Assembly: GCA_959596495.1 (NCBI GenBank)
Contig: CAUFXK010000012.1
Location: forward strand, 1-38,343
Reading direction: 5' to 3'
Source of the DNA: an uncultured Collinsella sp.
GTDB taxonomy: Bacteria > Actinomycetota > Coriobacteriia > Coriobacteriales > Coriobacteriaceae
Length of the DNA stretch: 38,343 nt
The position numbers were made by a program, and so were the translations under genes. The number at the start of each line of letters is the position of its first letter. Positions within the stretch are counted from its first letter, which is position 1. Below the pieces are notes generated by a model. The model was not told the DNA's origin. It worked only from the letters and a program-made list of their open reading frames with translations, and searched no databases. Positions 27,401-34,384 of the stretch are shown here, one piece after another.

Positions 27401-28075
27401 TTTCTCGGTCGCGGCCTTGCTTGCGCCCAGCGCCGCACGATAGGCATCGGCGAGTGCCGAGGTATCGGCCTGGCCGCGCGCCACGCACACGTCGTCCATA
27501 CCGCCCGGCAGCTGGCTCGAGAGCTCCAGCAGCTCACGCACCAGGCCCTTGATGGTGGTGCCGGCGCCAAAGAGGCCACCCTCGCCTGCCATGGGATACC
27601 AGGCGTAGAGGCTTTTAAGCGAAGCGGCGAGCTCGGGGGCGGCATCGGGCGCCGTCGCTCGGGCCAGCACATGCTCAACAGCCTGATCCATAAGCTCATC
27701 GGTATCGGTAAGCACCGTGAACTCGGGATCGATGCCCAGCTCCAACGCATGCGCGCGCAGGATGCGCGAACACATGCCGTGAATGGTCGAGATCCACGCA
27801 TCGTCGACGGTCAGGGCCTCCTCGTCCATACCCTCTTCGATAAGCGCGCGACGCACGCGGTCGCGAATCTCGGCCGCGGCATCTTTGGTAAAGGTAATGG
27901 CGAGCACCTGATCCAGATGCTCGACAAACGGACCGGATTCGGGCGAGAGCGCATAGACGATGCGGCGCGTGAGGGTAAAGGTCTTGCCCGAGCCGGCACC
28001 TGCCGAGACAAACAGCGGGCGGTCGAGCGTTTTGACGACTTGCAGTTGTTGCGGCATCAAAGTCGAAAGATCCAT
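24449..28075 (-). CDS. addA: AddA-type UvrD-family helicase-nuclease
   Basis: The 1208-residue protein is the helicase-nuclease subunit of an AddAB-like double-strand break processing complex. It has Walker A SAGAGSGKTFT (24-34), ITFTKDAAAEIRDRV (Ia), MIDEFQDTD (Walker B), QSIYRFRGAEV, VRNFRSHDEVL, MTVHASKGLEYPVV and LYVAMTRAREL. The C-terminal RecB-like nuclease domain has GSAFHAACQWL and VIDYKTGGTPDETP (about 1141-1154). Acidic, alanine-rich insertions (e.g. ESEDRAAEALVPMDESGDDA) occur between helicase and nuclease. It begins 3 bases after the addB stop, consistent with coupled expression. Confidence 0.93.
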   Translation of the reverse strand: MDLSTLMPQQLQVVKTLDRPLFVSAGAGSGKTFTLTRRIVYALSPESGPFVEHLDQVLAITFTKDAAAEIRDRVRRALIEEGMDEEALTVDDAWISTIHGMCSRILRAHALELGIDPEFTVLTDTDELMDQAVEHVLARATAPDAAPELAASLKSLYAWYPMAGEGGLFGAGTTIKGLVRELLELSSQLPGGMDDVCVARGQADTSALADAYRAALGASKAATEKAQVALDAIDAFEASGKTMEDAARLMMSCSMPRASKAFPKEQVELLKVEAADAFINIVLACGAPALDALVGLARSVEAEYRALKAGQSALDNNDLLRMAYEALRDYPAIRAAYEGRFKMVMIDEFQDTDQMQVDLIRYLTGAGERALCTVGDAQQSIYRFRGAEVEVFRRQERKVGSSAAPETAAASDAPAGELVKLVRNFRSHDEVLRYVARVFDGDTGGLMQGFLDLEPSDDREDKLKAKASRRQAVFVAGGSTQERTQAKARAIAERFQALVKAGQPQGSMVLLLGRMTNADVYAQAFRDQGLDCVIAGGSVFAQAAEVQTVRALVCALANPADTAQGLMPLLASPMFALGAQEFLALATKLDDQTGETSRRNIDVGIMSDSDVPGLQDLPLVTRAREVLRYALRRVGRDSFAAIARDVVNASGWFVRLAQRGPEGKAIAANVLKALDAVAEAEAELGNSPRSIALAFDRFLAGKEAPGALNEEDDGAVRIMTVHASKGLEYPVVAVAECFGVRKSSGAAQMGRVEGGAQIVALPARFDGVKLADGTFVKGDDVKKQFEHAFKGKGTSLWLPPELMEDVCATGSPAEAFARLRDDDLQLSLEERARLLYVAMTRARELVILAMDAGVSRGKVTAPTFDVETDLTYDVLRRILPTDGLDMPQLDADRLVFDNSQPGDYELISLADFAFGEQSFEANASLDAEGRLVRGDADAADNAAHSTVPGPADPKPDAFELVYPQAVGVRMGICPFPVRDSYSYSSIAVALHAESEDRAAEALVPMDESGDDAESDGSEMADADVAAVEPAGNPMALGSAFHAACQWLIEMGADALPVERADALARLWRLTPEQRERFDVALDRWLKSSVRAELLAWPCIRAEVPFFSLGCEDEDIARYGAYAEGAIDALATDPADPSRALVIDYKTGGTPDETPEQLLEKHALQARVYADVLHKAGFEVVTVKFVRVERANPTIFVNPAEPQVVTYNL

Positions 28076-28078
28076 GGT

Positions 28079-31000
28079 CTACACGCCCCTCCTTACAAAC
28101 GTTCCTTCGTGGTTATACGAGCAGCGCGCATGCGCGGCCTGCGTCGACGCCGGGTCGACGGCGGCAACGTTGCCTGCCTCGAGCTCGCGCAGGCGCTCGG
28201 CGATGCCGTCCTCCACGCGATCGAGCAGGGCGTCGAAGTCCATGCTGCCGCCCTCGCCGGGAAAGCCCTTCTTAAGCCCCGGGATGCGGCCGTCACCACG
28301 CTCCTCCTCGAGCAGCTCGGCACTCGCGGCGCCTCGCAGCGCCGGTTTGCCGCCCTTGGTCGAAAAATAGAGCGCCGCGCGGGTGTCCAGATCCAGCGCC
28401 CGGCGCATAGCCTGCGCATAGATAAGCGTCTGGGTATGGGGCGGCAGCCACCGCGGATCGTCGATGGGCGCCGTGCCTGATTCCTCGTCGCGCACCGTAG
28501 GGTCGGCGAGCTTAAACTCCTCAACGCCCGTGCGATGCTTGTAGTCGATTACCACGGCGCGATTCTCGGCGTCCACGTCCACGCGGTCGATGCGCCCGCC
28601 AAGCGGCCAGCCGGCATACTCGACCTGGAGCTCGTTGAACGCAAACTCCAGGTAGCGCGGCGCGAAGGGCGCGAGCGCCTCGGCTTCATAGGCAAGCACG
28701 CCCTCCAGCTGCGGCAAAATCTCGGCCACTTGGCGCTCCTCCACTGGAGAGAGCGGCACCAGCGGGCCCTCGGTACCGCGCTTGCCGGCGTGCTCGGCCA
28801 GGGTCTCGGCAAAGACCTCGTGCAGCAGCTCCTGAGCACGTGGCAGGTTCTCGGGCGTCACGCGCTCCATGCCCTCCTGGGGCAGACGGGCATGCAAGTG
28901 CTCCAGCACGTCATGGACAAAGTTGCCCTTCTCCATGTTGCCAAAGCCGGCGTCGATCGACTGGGGTTTGACGCGATACGAGACGAACCAGCACAGCGGG
29001 CAGGTCGAATAGGCCTCGATCTGCGAGGCAGACGTCAGGCGCGGCACCAGCGGCGCATCCTCGCCCTCGCCATCGCGACGGCGCAGGACCAGATACGGAA
29101 TGGCTTCATCGCTCAGATGCTGAGGAGCTTCGCAGGTCACGCGCTCGCGCCTAAGACCTTCGCCTGCCGCGGGATCGAAGTCCCTTACGATATCGCCCTC
29201 ACCCACGCACTTCGCCTTGTCGGCGCCAACGGCCTTAGCGTCGTCAGCGGCCTTGTCGGCGTCAGCGGCCTTAGCATCGTTAGCGGCCTCGGCATGCGCC
29301 CGCAACTCGGTCCACACGGCAGCCGGGTAGCACTCGCGCGCCTGGCGATCGTGCGTCACGCGGGCAAGCGCAACCGGACCGCGCGCGGCCTGCATCGCGC
29401 GGCCAAAGCGCACGCGCAACAAGGCGGCAGGCTCAAGCGTCACACCGCTGCGATCTAACTCTGCCGTCAGCGTTGCCAGCGGGCCCTCCTCATGTGAGAG
29501 CGGATAGCTGTCCAGGTCGACGTCGGCAAACAGCACGGCATCGTAGCTGCCGGGGCGCAGAGCCGCCGCATCGGCAAGCGAAGCAAAGCGAACCTGGGCG
29601 CGTGGCGCACGGTCAACCTCGTAGGTCTCGTAATCGTAGGCGGCGCTACGCTTGTCCACCTTGGTGCGAATGTCATCGAGCACGGGCACGGTCGCGGCCT
29701 GCGACACGTCGAGCGCACGGGCGCCATTCATAAGGATGTCGATGACGTGGCGCAGCAGGGCCACCTCCGCCTGGCGACGGGCCTGACCGTCGAGACCGCC
29801 AAGTGCGCGATCGGGCAGTGCCTCGGCAACGGCAAGCATGGCCTTGAGCGCCGTCACGGGTTTGTCGCGCCACAGCGCCTGGAACACGTCCGAGATCACG
29901 CACGGCACGTTCTTAAACCAGTTCTCGTCGCTCGCCGCTTTACGCGCGCCCCTCACCTGGCCCTGCACGCTCTGCAGCAGGCTCTTGACGCCCGCAGTGG
30001 TCTTGCTGCGCGACAGTCGCATATTCTTGTCGAACGTGCGCGCGCTGGCGGCGTCGGCACCCGAAAGCGGGCTGTAAATCCAGTCGGTAAGCTCCGGAGC
30101 GGGCCACCACTCAGTCTTAGAAGCTGCCCCTTCGTCGGCGGCCTTCATACGCTCGATCAGGTTGGCGAGCGCCGTGAACTGCCTGCCCGCAATGGATTGG
30201 GAAAACGCCGTGAACTCGGCCGTCTCGGCAGCAACGTGGCGCGCCGCCAAACGAGCGGCAAGCTCGCCGAACAGCTGGGGTGCCCGGGCAGAAACAACGA
30301 GCACGCGTACGGGGTCGGCGGGTGTTGCAGCAGCTTTATCGTCCTTGGACTCCTTGTGCGCTTTCACCAACTTATCGATGACGTCCGCATAAGCATGGGC
30401 ACGGGCATGGGGGCCGGCGACCTCAATAAAGGCAGGCTGAGCAGCGGACTTGGAGGCAGTCTGGGGCGCGGCGGCGCCCTCCCCCAGCGGCGCGATCTCA
30501 AACAGCACACCGCGGACATCAAATGCCGCGGCAAGCTCCTCGCGCATCGCCGCTTGCTCGCGGGCAAGCAGCACGACAACCTCTCCCCCGTTGTTTGCCA
30601 CGGCGGACAGCAGCTCGAGCAGGCTATACGTAAATGACGTGACGCCGCGCACGCAAACGGCGCGGGCGCACCCCGGCAGGTTGTCGGCCAAAGCGCCGGC
30701 CATAATGTCAGCCGCCTCGCAGGGCTCGACCATATCTCGACGGTCCAAACCGCGCGCATAGGCGCACAAAAGTTCAAACACGCGAGCCTCGGCGTCGCTT
30801 TTGGGCTTGGGCTTGCAAACGTTGTCGCAGCAACGCTCGGCGCCTGTCCCTGCCACACCCGGCAGCACATCGCGAGCCATACGCGCGAGCATACGCACCG
30901 TGCCCTGGCTGCGCGAAAGCGGCTGCAGGTCGGCGTCGTCGAGGCGCGCTACCATGTCCGAAAACAGCATCTGGCGCTGCAGGTTGTCGACGAAACCGCG

Positions 31001-31231
31001 CCCGTCGCCCAAAAGCTCCCAAAGCGAGCGAAGCCACGATGTAGGCGTCTTGTAGTCAATACCCAGCGAAACGCCGGCTTCCGCCGCATCATGACGGCAC
31101 AGGTCGAGCTCGGCAAACGTTGGCGCCAGCAGCACGGCACGCCCGTGGCGGGCAATAAGGTCGGCAAGCAGCGCCGCCTCGGCATCGCTCAAATCCGCTC
31201 CGGCGTTGGTGGTATAGATTCGAACAGGCAT
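28079..31231 (-). CDS. addB: AddB-like PD-(D/E)XK nuclease (divergent)
   Basis: The 1050-residue product sits immediately upstream of addA. It has an inactive-helicase-like N-terminal half and a C-terminal nuclease domain: SASQIEAYSTCPLCWFVSYR (about 735-755), GNFVHDVLEHLHARLP (G...H, about 770), GGRIDRVDVDAENRAVVIDY then KHRTG (catalytic Asp...DYK, about 880-900). Compared with the AddB family it shows no visible Walker A near the start (NAGADLSDAEAALLADLIAR). At the C-terminus only one Cys (ARCSYNH) is left of the CxxC-x5-C that normally completes a 4Fe-4S cluster. Two 12-residue Ala/Asp/Lys repeats interrupt the middle. GGAGG lies 3 bases from ATG 31231. Assignment rests on domain layout and position. 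Confidence 0.8.
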   Translation of the reverse strand: MPVRIYTTNAGADLSDAEAALLADLIARHGRAVLLAPTFAELDLCRHDAAEAGVSLGIDYKTPTSWLRSLWELLGDGRGFVDNLQRQMLFSDMVARLDDADLQPLSRSQGTVRMLARMARDVLPGVAGTGAERCCDNVCKPKPKSDAEARVFELLCAYARGLDRRDMVEPCEAADIMAGALADNLPGCARAVCVRGVTSFTYSLLELLSAVANNGGEVVVLLAREQAAMREELAAAFDVRGVLFEIAPLGEGAAAPQTASKSAAQPAFIEVAGPHARAHAYADVIDKLVKAHKESKDDKAAATPADPVRVLVVSARAPQLFGELAARLAARHVAAETAEFTAFSQSIAGRQFTALANLIERMKAADEGAASKTEWWPAPELTDWIYSPLSGADAASARTFDKNMRLSRSKTTAGVKSLLQSVQGQVRGARKAASDENWFKNVPCVISDVFQALWRDKPVTALKAMLAVAEALPDRALGGLDGQARRQAEVALLRHVIDILMNGARALDVSQAATVPVLDDIRTKVDKRSAAYDYETYEVDRAPRAQVRFASLADAAALRPGSYDAVLFADVDLDSYPLSHEEGPLATLTAELDRSGVTLEPAALLRVRFGRAMQAARGPVALARVTHDRQARECYPAAVWTELRAHAEAANDAKAADADKAADDAKAVGADKAKCVGEGDIVRDFDPAAGEGLRRERVTCEAPQHLSDEAIPYLVLRRRDGEGEDAPLVPRLTSASQIEAYSTCPLCWFVSYRVKPQSIDAGFGNMEKGNFVHDVLEHLHARLPQEGMERVTPENLPRAQELLHEVFAETLAEHAGKRGTEGPLVPLSPVEERQVAEILPQLEGVLAYEAEALAPFAPRYLEFAFNELQVEYAGWPLGGRIDRVDVDAENRAVVIDYKHRTGVEEFKLADPTVRDEESGTAPIDDPRWLPPHTQTLIYAQAMRRALDLDTRAALYFSTKGGKPALRGAASAELLEEERGDGRIPGLKKGFPGEGGSMDFDALLDRVEDGIAERLRELEAGNVAAVDPASTQAAHARCSYNHEGTFVRRGV
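29217..29288. repeat. 36-base tandem duplication inside addB
   Basis: Two units (29217-29252 and 29253-29288) differ at only 4 of 36 bases and encode 12-residue Ala/Asp/Lys repeats (AANDAKAADADK, AADDAKAVGADK). Confidence 0.85.
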
Positions 31232-31313
31232 GGTCCTCCACTCAAACCGTTCGCAATATTCAATGTTTCCATCCTACCCGCCCGCGCGGACAGATTTGCC
31301 CCACGCCAACAGA

Positions 31314-31403
31314 TTTGACCCCTTGGAGACGGAGGAAAATGGATCACCGAGGAGGTCAGTCTAACCCAGTGATCCGTTTTCCTCCGTCCCCAAAGGATCA
31401 AAA
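31314..31403. repeat. long imperfect palindrome upstream of addB
   Basis: Arms of about 34 bases (31314-31347 and 31369-31402) match at 30 of 34 positions around a 21-base loop. The right arm contains CCGTCCCCAAA, shared with the hairpin at 32548-32578. It lies between the addB start and the terminator of the YerC-like gene. Confidence 0.85.
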
Positions 31404-31426
31404 AAACCGCCCCCGAAGGGACGGTT
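31400..31426 (-). terminator. Rho-independent terminator of the YerC-like gene
   Basis: On the minus strand AACCGTCCC-TTCG-GGGGCGGTT (one mismatch) is followed by a run of seven T. It lies about 30 bases after the stop at 31454. Confidence 0.9.
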
Positions 31427-31453
31427 CTGCGCAATTCGTTTGTTGCCGCTGGC

Positions 31454-31753
31454 CTACTCGCCATCCTCCAGTTTGATGAGGATCTTGCGATAGCCGCCGT
31501 ACTCGCCGTTGAGTGCCTTTGAAACGCGGCTCACCGTAGTGGACGAAGCGCCGGTGCGGGCCTGAACCTCAACATAAGGCTCGCCCTCATCCAGATAACG
31601 CGCAACCTGCAGACGCTGCGATAGATCGCAGATCTCGCGCGGCGTGCAGATATCGGTCAAAAACGCTTGGATATCCTTCTCGTCATCCAAAAGACTAAAT
31701 GCGTGGACCAGCTGCTTGACATCAGGCTTGTCAAACATGTTCTCGATATTCAT
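31454..31753 (-). CDS. YerC/YecD-type TrpR-like DNA-binding protein
   Basis: The 99-residue helical protein has the TrpR-like fold typical of the YerC/YecD family: CTPREICDLSQRLQVARYLD (36-55) and the helix-turn-helix VEVQARTGASSTTVSRVSKAL (about 61-81). Members are small repressors; in Bacillus the YerC neighbourhood includes the pcrA/ligA region, but the target here is unknown. There is no membrane segment. The start is ATG 31753; the site upstream (GGTGAT) is weak. Its own terminator follows at 31400-31426, so it is a one-gene unit. Confidence 0.85.
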   Translation of the reverse strand: MNIENMFDKPDVKQLVHAFSLLDDEKDIQAFLTDICTPREICDLSQRLQVARYLDEGEPYVEVQARTGASSTTVSRVSKALNGEYGGYRKILIKLEDGE

Positions 31754-32077
31754 CGATCACCGCCAAACCCGCCAAAAGGCATCGAAGTTGATACTGACAT
31801 CGGGCATCGTTCGCCCGTTCTATGCAATAGGGCAACGCGTGTGGCTTTTGCCCGTAGCAGTTTAGCACACCACCAAACTAAAGCGACAAAACTCTCTGCC
31901 AGCGGCGCATTTTCTAGGACGAACGCCGTTTTGAAACCGAATGCGCACGTAAGCTCCACGAATATCTGAGACAATGGGCAGCCGAACAAGGCGGCACACC
32001 CGAGCGGCCGTCCAAGCTGCCGCAGCAAACCGCTTCACGCGACACCGACGCACCCTGCGCAAGAAAGGATTCACACC
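31754..32077. other. divergent intergenic region, no gene seen
   Basis: This 324-base gap separates the minus-strand YerC-like gene from the plus-strand holin-fold gene. It must hold promoters for both, but I see no convincing -35/-10 pair, hairpin or ORF with a ribosome site. The minus-strand reading 31750-32028 has no ribosome site or recognisable protein character. Confidence 0.4.
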
Positions 32078-32443
32078 ATGCGCTTTATGCTTAACTGGCT
32101 CTTTACCTCGATCGCCATCGCGATTGCCACGTTCCTCGTCCCCGGCATCCAGCCCTTCGGTTTTGCCGAGGCCTGGGTCTGTTTCGCCTTCGTGGGACTG
32201 TTCCTGAACATCGTCGATTCGCTCGTCAAGCCGTTCCTGACGGTTATCTCGCTGCCGCTCACGATCATTACACTGGGTATTTTTCAGCTCGTAGTCAACA
32301 GCTTTATGCTCGAGCTGGCCAGCTATCTGTCGGTCAATCTGCTGGGCGCGGGTATCTCCATCGCCAGCTTTGGATCGGCCTTTATGGGCAGCATCCTGGT
32401 GTCCATCATGCGCAGCATTCTCGATAGCATCGCCGAGGGCTAA
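32078..32443 (+). CDS. phage-holin-fold 4-TM membrane protein (PF04020-type)
   Basis: The 121-residue protein has four predicted membrane helices (about 4-22, 28-48, 53-75 and 88-115) with the family features WLFTSIAIAIATFLVPGI, NIVDSLVKPFLTVISLPLTI and TLGIFQLVVNSFMLELASYL. It belongs to the family called phage holin 4_2 (YvlD-type), which is chromosomal in many bacteria and not usually phage-linked. Function in Bacillus YvlD is tied to cell-envelope stress. AAAGGA precedes ATG 32078. A strong terminator follows at 32484-32521. The role here is unknown. Confidence 0.9.
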   Translation: MRFMLNWLFTSIAIAIATFLVPGIQPFGFAEAWVCFAFVGLFLNIVDSLVKPFLTVISLPLTIITLGIFQLVVNSFMLELASYLSVNLLGAGISIASFGSAFMGSILVSIMRSILDSIAEG

Positions 32444-32483
32444 AACGGCCATTCCGGCCGCGCCCGTCTCAACAGCCCAAAAC

Positions 32484-32521
32484 GAAGGCCGCCCATCGCA
32501 AAAATGGGCGGCCTTCTTATT
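32484..32521 (+). terminator. terminator of the holin-fold gene (probably bidirectional)
   Basis: A perfect 13-bp stem (32484-32496 with 32504-32516) is followed by TTATT on the plus strand and preceded by a GTTTT-rich run for the minus strand. It lies between convergent genes. Confidence 0.88.
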
Positions 32522-32547
32522 TGCCAAGTCTCAAAGGGCGAGAGAAT

Positions 32548-32578
32548 CTGCCATTTCCACCCCGTCCCCAAATGGCAG
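32548..32578. repeat. hairpin after the Rrf2 gene sharing the CCGTCCCCAAA core
   Basis: A perfect 9-bp stem (32548-32556 with 32570-32578) encloses a C-rich loop containing the CCGTCCCC core. It lies immediately downstream of the Rrf2 regulator stop at 32584. Confidence 0.65.
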
Positions 32579-32583
32579 GTGGT

Positions 32584-33012
32584 CTAGATCACGTAGTCGT
32601 AGCCTTCGTTGGGAGCGACAAGTTGATCGAGCGTCACACCGTCGAGGTAGTCGTTGATAAGCTTGTCCAGGTTCTTCCACACGTCGAGCGTGGGGCACTC
32701 GTCAGAGCGCGAACAACCCTTGCAGTCGCCATCCAGGCAGGCGACCGGCGCCAGGCTGCCCTCGGTCAGGCGCAAGATCTCGCCCACCGTGTACTGCTCG
32801 GGCGGGCGCGTGAGCACATAGCCGCCGCCCTTGCCGCGCATGCCCGAGAGCATGTTGGCGCGCACGAGCGTAGCCAGAATATTCTCGAGGTACTTCTCCG
32901 AAATACCCTGACGCGCCGCAATCTCTTTAAGCGGGATACGGCCTGTCGCCTGGTGCTCGGCCAGGTCGACCATAACGCGCAGGGCATATCTGCCCTTTGT
33001 GGAAACCAACAT
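32584..33012 (-). CDS. Rrf2-family transcriptional regulator (IscR/CymR-like)
   Basis: The 142-residue protein has the Rrf2 winged-helix domain (MLVSTKGRYALRVMVDLAEH, IPLKEIAARQGISEKYLENI, the wing GMRGKGGGYVLTRP) and the cysteine cluster Cys92, Cys97, Cys100 and Cys106 (ACLDGDCKGCSRSDECP). The cluster suggests a 2Fe-2S or similar site as in IscR. Members control Fe-S or cysteine synthesis. It is divergent from cysK across 253 bases, so cysK is the probable target, possibly with autoregulation. Start ATG 33012 has AAAGG upstream. Its candidate promoter is TTTTCA (33071-33076) and TAGAAT (33049-33054) with 16 bases between. Confidence 0.93.
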   Translation of the reverse strand: MLVSTKGRYALRVMVDLAEHQATGRIPLKEIAARQGISEKYLENILATLVRANMLSGMRGKGGGYVLTRPPEQYTVGEILRLTEGSLAPVACLDGDCKGCSRSDECPTLDVWKNLDKLINDYLDGVTLDQLVAPNEGYDYVI

Positions 33013-33048
33013 ATATATAGCTGCCTTTCGGTCTTTTAATTCGTAGAA

Positions 33049-33076
33049 ATTCTAGCCGAAAAATTGGTTTTGAAAA
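33049..33076 (-). promoter_or_regulatory. candidate promoter of the Rrf2 gene
   Basis: TTTTCA (33071-33076) and TAGAAT (33049-33054) are spaced by 16 bases on the minus strand, upstream of ATG 33012. Confidence 0.4.
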
Positions 33077-33129
33077 TACCTATTCCCGTCAAGATGGTTA
33101 ATCGACTCGTAATAATCTTCTATTTCCTA

Positions 33130-33158
33130 TTGCGTTACTAGGCTTTACTGTCTACTAT
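33130..33158 (+). promoter_or_regulatory. candidate promoter of cysK, overlapped by a CCTATT repeat
   Basis: TTGCGT (33130-33135) and TACTAT (33153-33158) are spaced by 17 bases. CCTATT occurs at 33079-33084 and again at 33126-33131, touching the -35; these could be operator half-sites for the divergent Rrf2 regulator. A leader of about 100 bases follows, with small possible hairpins (e.g. ACCGT at 33216-33220 with ACGGT at 33229-33233). Confidence 0.5.
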
Positions 33159-33265
33159 GCTTGCCAACAGCAAAACGAACAACCTATAAGGTTTGTGGGT
33201 TTCGCTGCTACACACACCGTAAAACCACACGGTATCCAGTCATTTGAACACTTTGGAGGTTCACC

Positions 33266-34204
33266 ATGAGCAATGTTTACACGTCCATCGATCAGCTTAT
33301 CGGCCACACCCCGCTTCTGGAGCTCACCCACTTCGAGGCCGATGAGGACCTCAAGGCCCGTGTGCTCGTCAAACTGGAATACTTCAACCCCGCCGGGTCC
33401 GTCAAAGACCGCGTCGCCAAGAACATGATTGACGAGGCCGAGAAGGCCGGCAAGCTCGTGCGCGGTGGCGACTACACCATCATCGAGCCCACGAGCGGCA
33501 ACACCGGCGTCGGCATCGCTTCGGTGGCGGCGGCCCGCGGCTACAAGGTGATCATCACCATGCCCGAGACCATGTCCGTCGAGCGCCGCAAGCTGATGCA
33601 GGCATACGGTGCGCAGCTCGTGCTCACCGACGGCTCCAAAGGCATGAAGGGCGCTATCGCCAAGGCCGAAGAGTTGCAGAAGGAGACCCCCAACAGCATC
33701 ATCGCCGGCCAGTTTGTGAACCCCGCGAACCCGGCCATTCACAAGGCCACGACCGGCCCCGAGATCTGGGACGACACCGACGGCAAGGTCGACATCTTCG
33801 TCGCCGGCGTCGGCACCGGCGGCACCGTGACCGGCGTGGGCGAGTTCCTCAAGGAGCAAAACCCCGAGATTCAGGTCGTCGCCGTCGAGCCCGCCACCTC
33901 CCCGGTGCTCTCCAAGGGCCTGGCCGGCCCGCATAAGATCCAGGGTATCGGTGCCGGCTTTGTGCCCGACGTCCTCGACACCCAGGTCTACGACGAGATC
34001 ATCCCCGTCGAGAACGACGACGCCTTTGCCACCGGCCGCGCCGTGGGCCACAAGGAGGGCGTGCTCGTGGGCATTTCGTCCGGCGCCGCTGTGTGGGCCG
34101 CCCTGCAGCTGGCCAAGCGCCCCGAGAACGAGGGCAAGACCATCGTGGCGCTGCTCGCCGACACCGGCGAGCGCTACCTGTCCACGGCACTCTTCCAGGA
34201 CTAG
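33266..34204 (+). CDS. cysK: O-acetylserine sulfhydrylase (cysteine synthase A)
   Basis: The 312-residue PLP enzyme makes L-cysteine from O-acetylserine and sulfide. The PLP lysine is Lys47 in NPAGSVKDRV. EPTSGNTGVGIA (74-85), GTGGTVTGVGEFL and ISSGAAVWAALQLA follow, and length and layout match CysK. TTTGGAGG precedes ATG 33266. No cysE (serine acetyltransferase) is in the window. The divergent Rrf2 regulator is its likely controller, and mnmA, which uses cysteine-derived sulfur, lies 180 bases downstream. A 17-base palindrome (34209-34225) starts 4 bases after the stop. Confidence 0.97.
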   Translation: MSNVYTSIDQLIGHTPLLELTHFEADEDLKARVLVKLEYFNPAGSVKDRVAKNMIDEAEKAGKLVRGGDYTIIEPTSGNTGVGIASVAAARGYKVIITMPETMSVERRKLMQAYGAQLVLTDGSKGMKGAIAKAEELQKETPNSIIAGQFVNPANPAIHKATTGPEIWDDTDGKVDIFVAGVGTGGTVTGVGEFLKEQNPEIQVVAVEPATSPVLSKGLAGPHKIQGIGAGFVPDVLDTQVYDEIIPVENDDAFATGRAVGHKEGVLVGISSGAAVWAALQLAKRPENEGKTIVALLADTGERYLSTALFQD

Positions 34205-34306
34205 AGCTCTCGTTCTTAGAACGAGTCCAAGGCACGCCGGTCTCCCCTCTCTTCTGGCAGCCTGAGCTCATCCCAACAGGGTGTCCCACAGGACGCCCGA
34301 ACTTGC

Positions 34307-34312
34307 TACAAT
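34307..34312 (+). promoter_or_regulatory. candidate -10 element of mnmA, directly before a terminator hairpin
   Basis: TACAAT lies at 34307-34312 with a weak -35. The predicted start of RNA would lie at the base of the hairpin at 34317-34344, so the hairpin may be a cysK terminator, an mnmA leader attenuator, or both. Confidence 0.35.
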
Positions 34313-34316
34313 GTCT

Positions 34317-34355
34317 GCGGCGCGGAACCAGCCTCCCGCGCCGCTTTTCTTTTTT
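34317..34355 (+). terminator. Rho-independent terminator between cysK and mnmA
   Basis: A perfect 9-bp GC stem (34317-34325 with 34336-34344) is followed by TTTTCTTTTTT. Confidence 0.88.
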
Positions 34356-34384
34356 GGCCACATGCCACCAAGGAGAACCTCCCC

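Noticed and set aside
26588..28480. 630-codon plus-strand frame across addA and addB
   Set aside because: Crosses two genuine minus-strand genes and has no motif.
32078..32443. prophage remnant suggested by the holin-fold protein
   Set aside because: The family is common in chromosomes without phage genes, and no other phage gene is near.
34209..34225. 17-base palindrome just after cysK as a terminator
   Set aside because: No T run follows; the strong terminator is at 34317-34355. It could be a binding site but nothing supports this.
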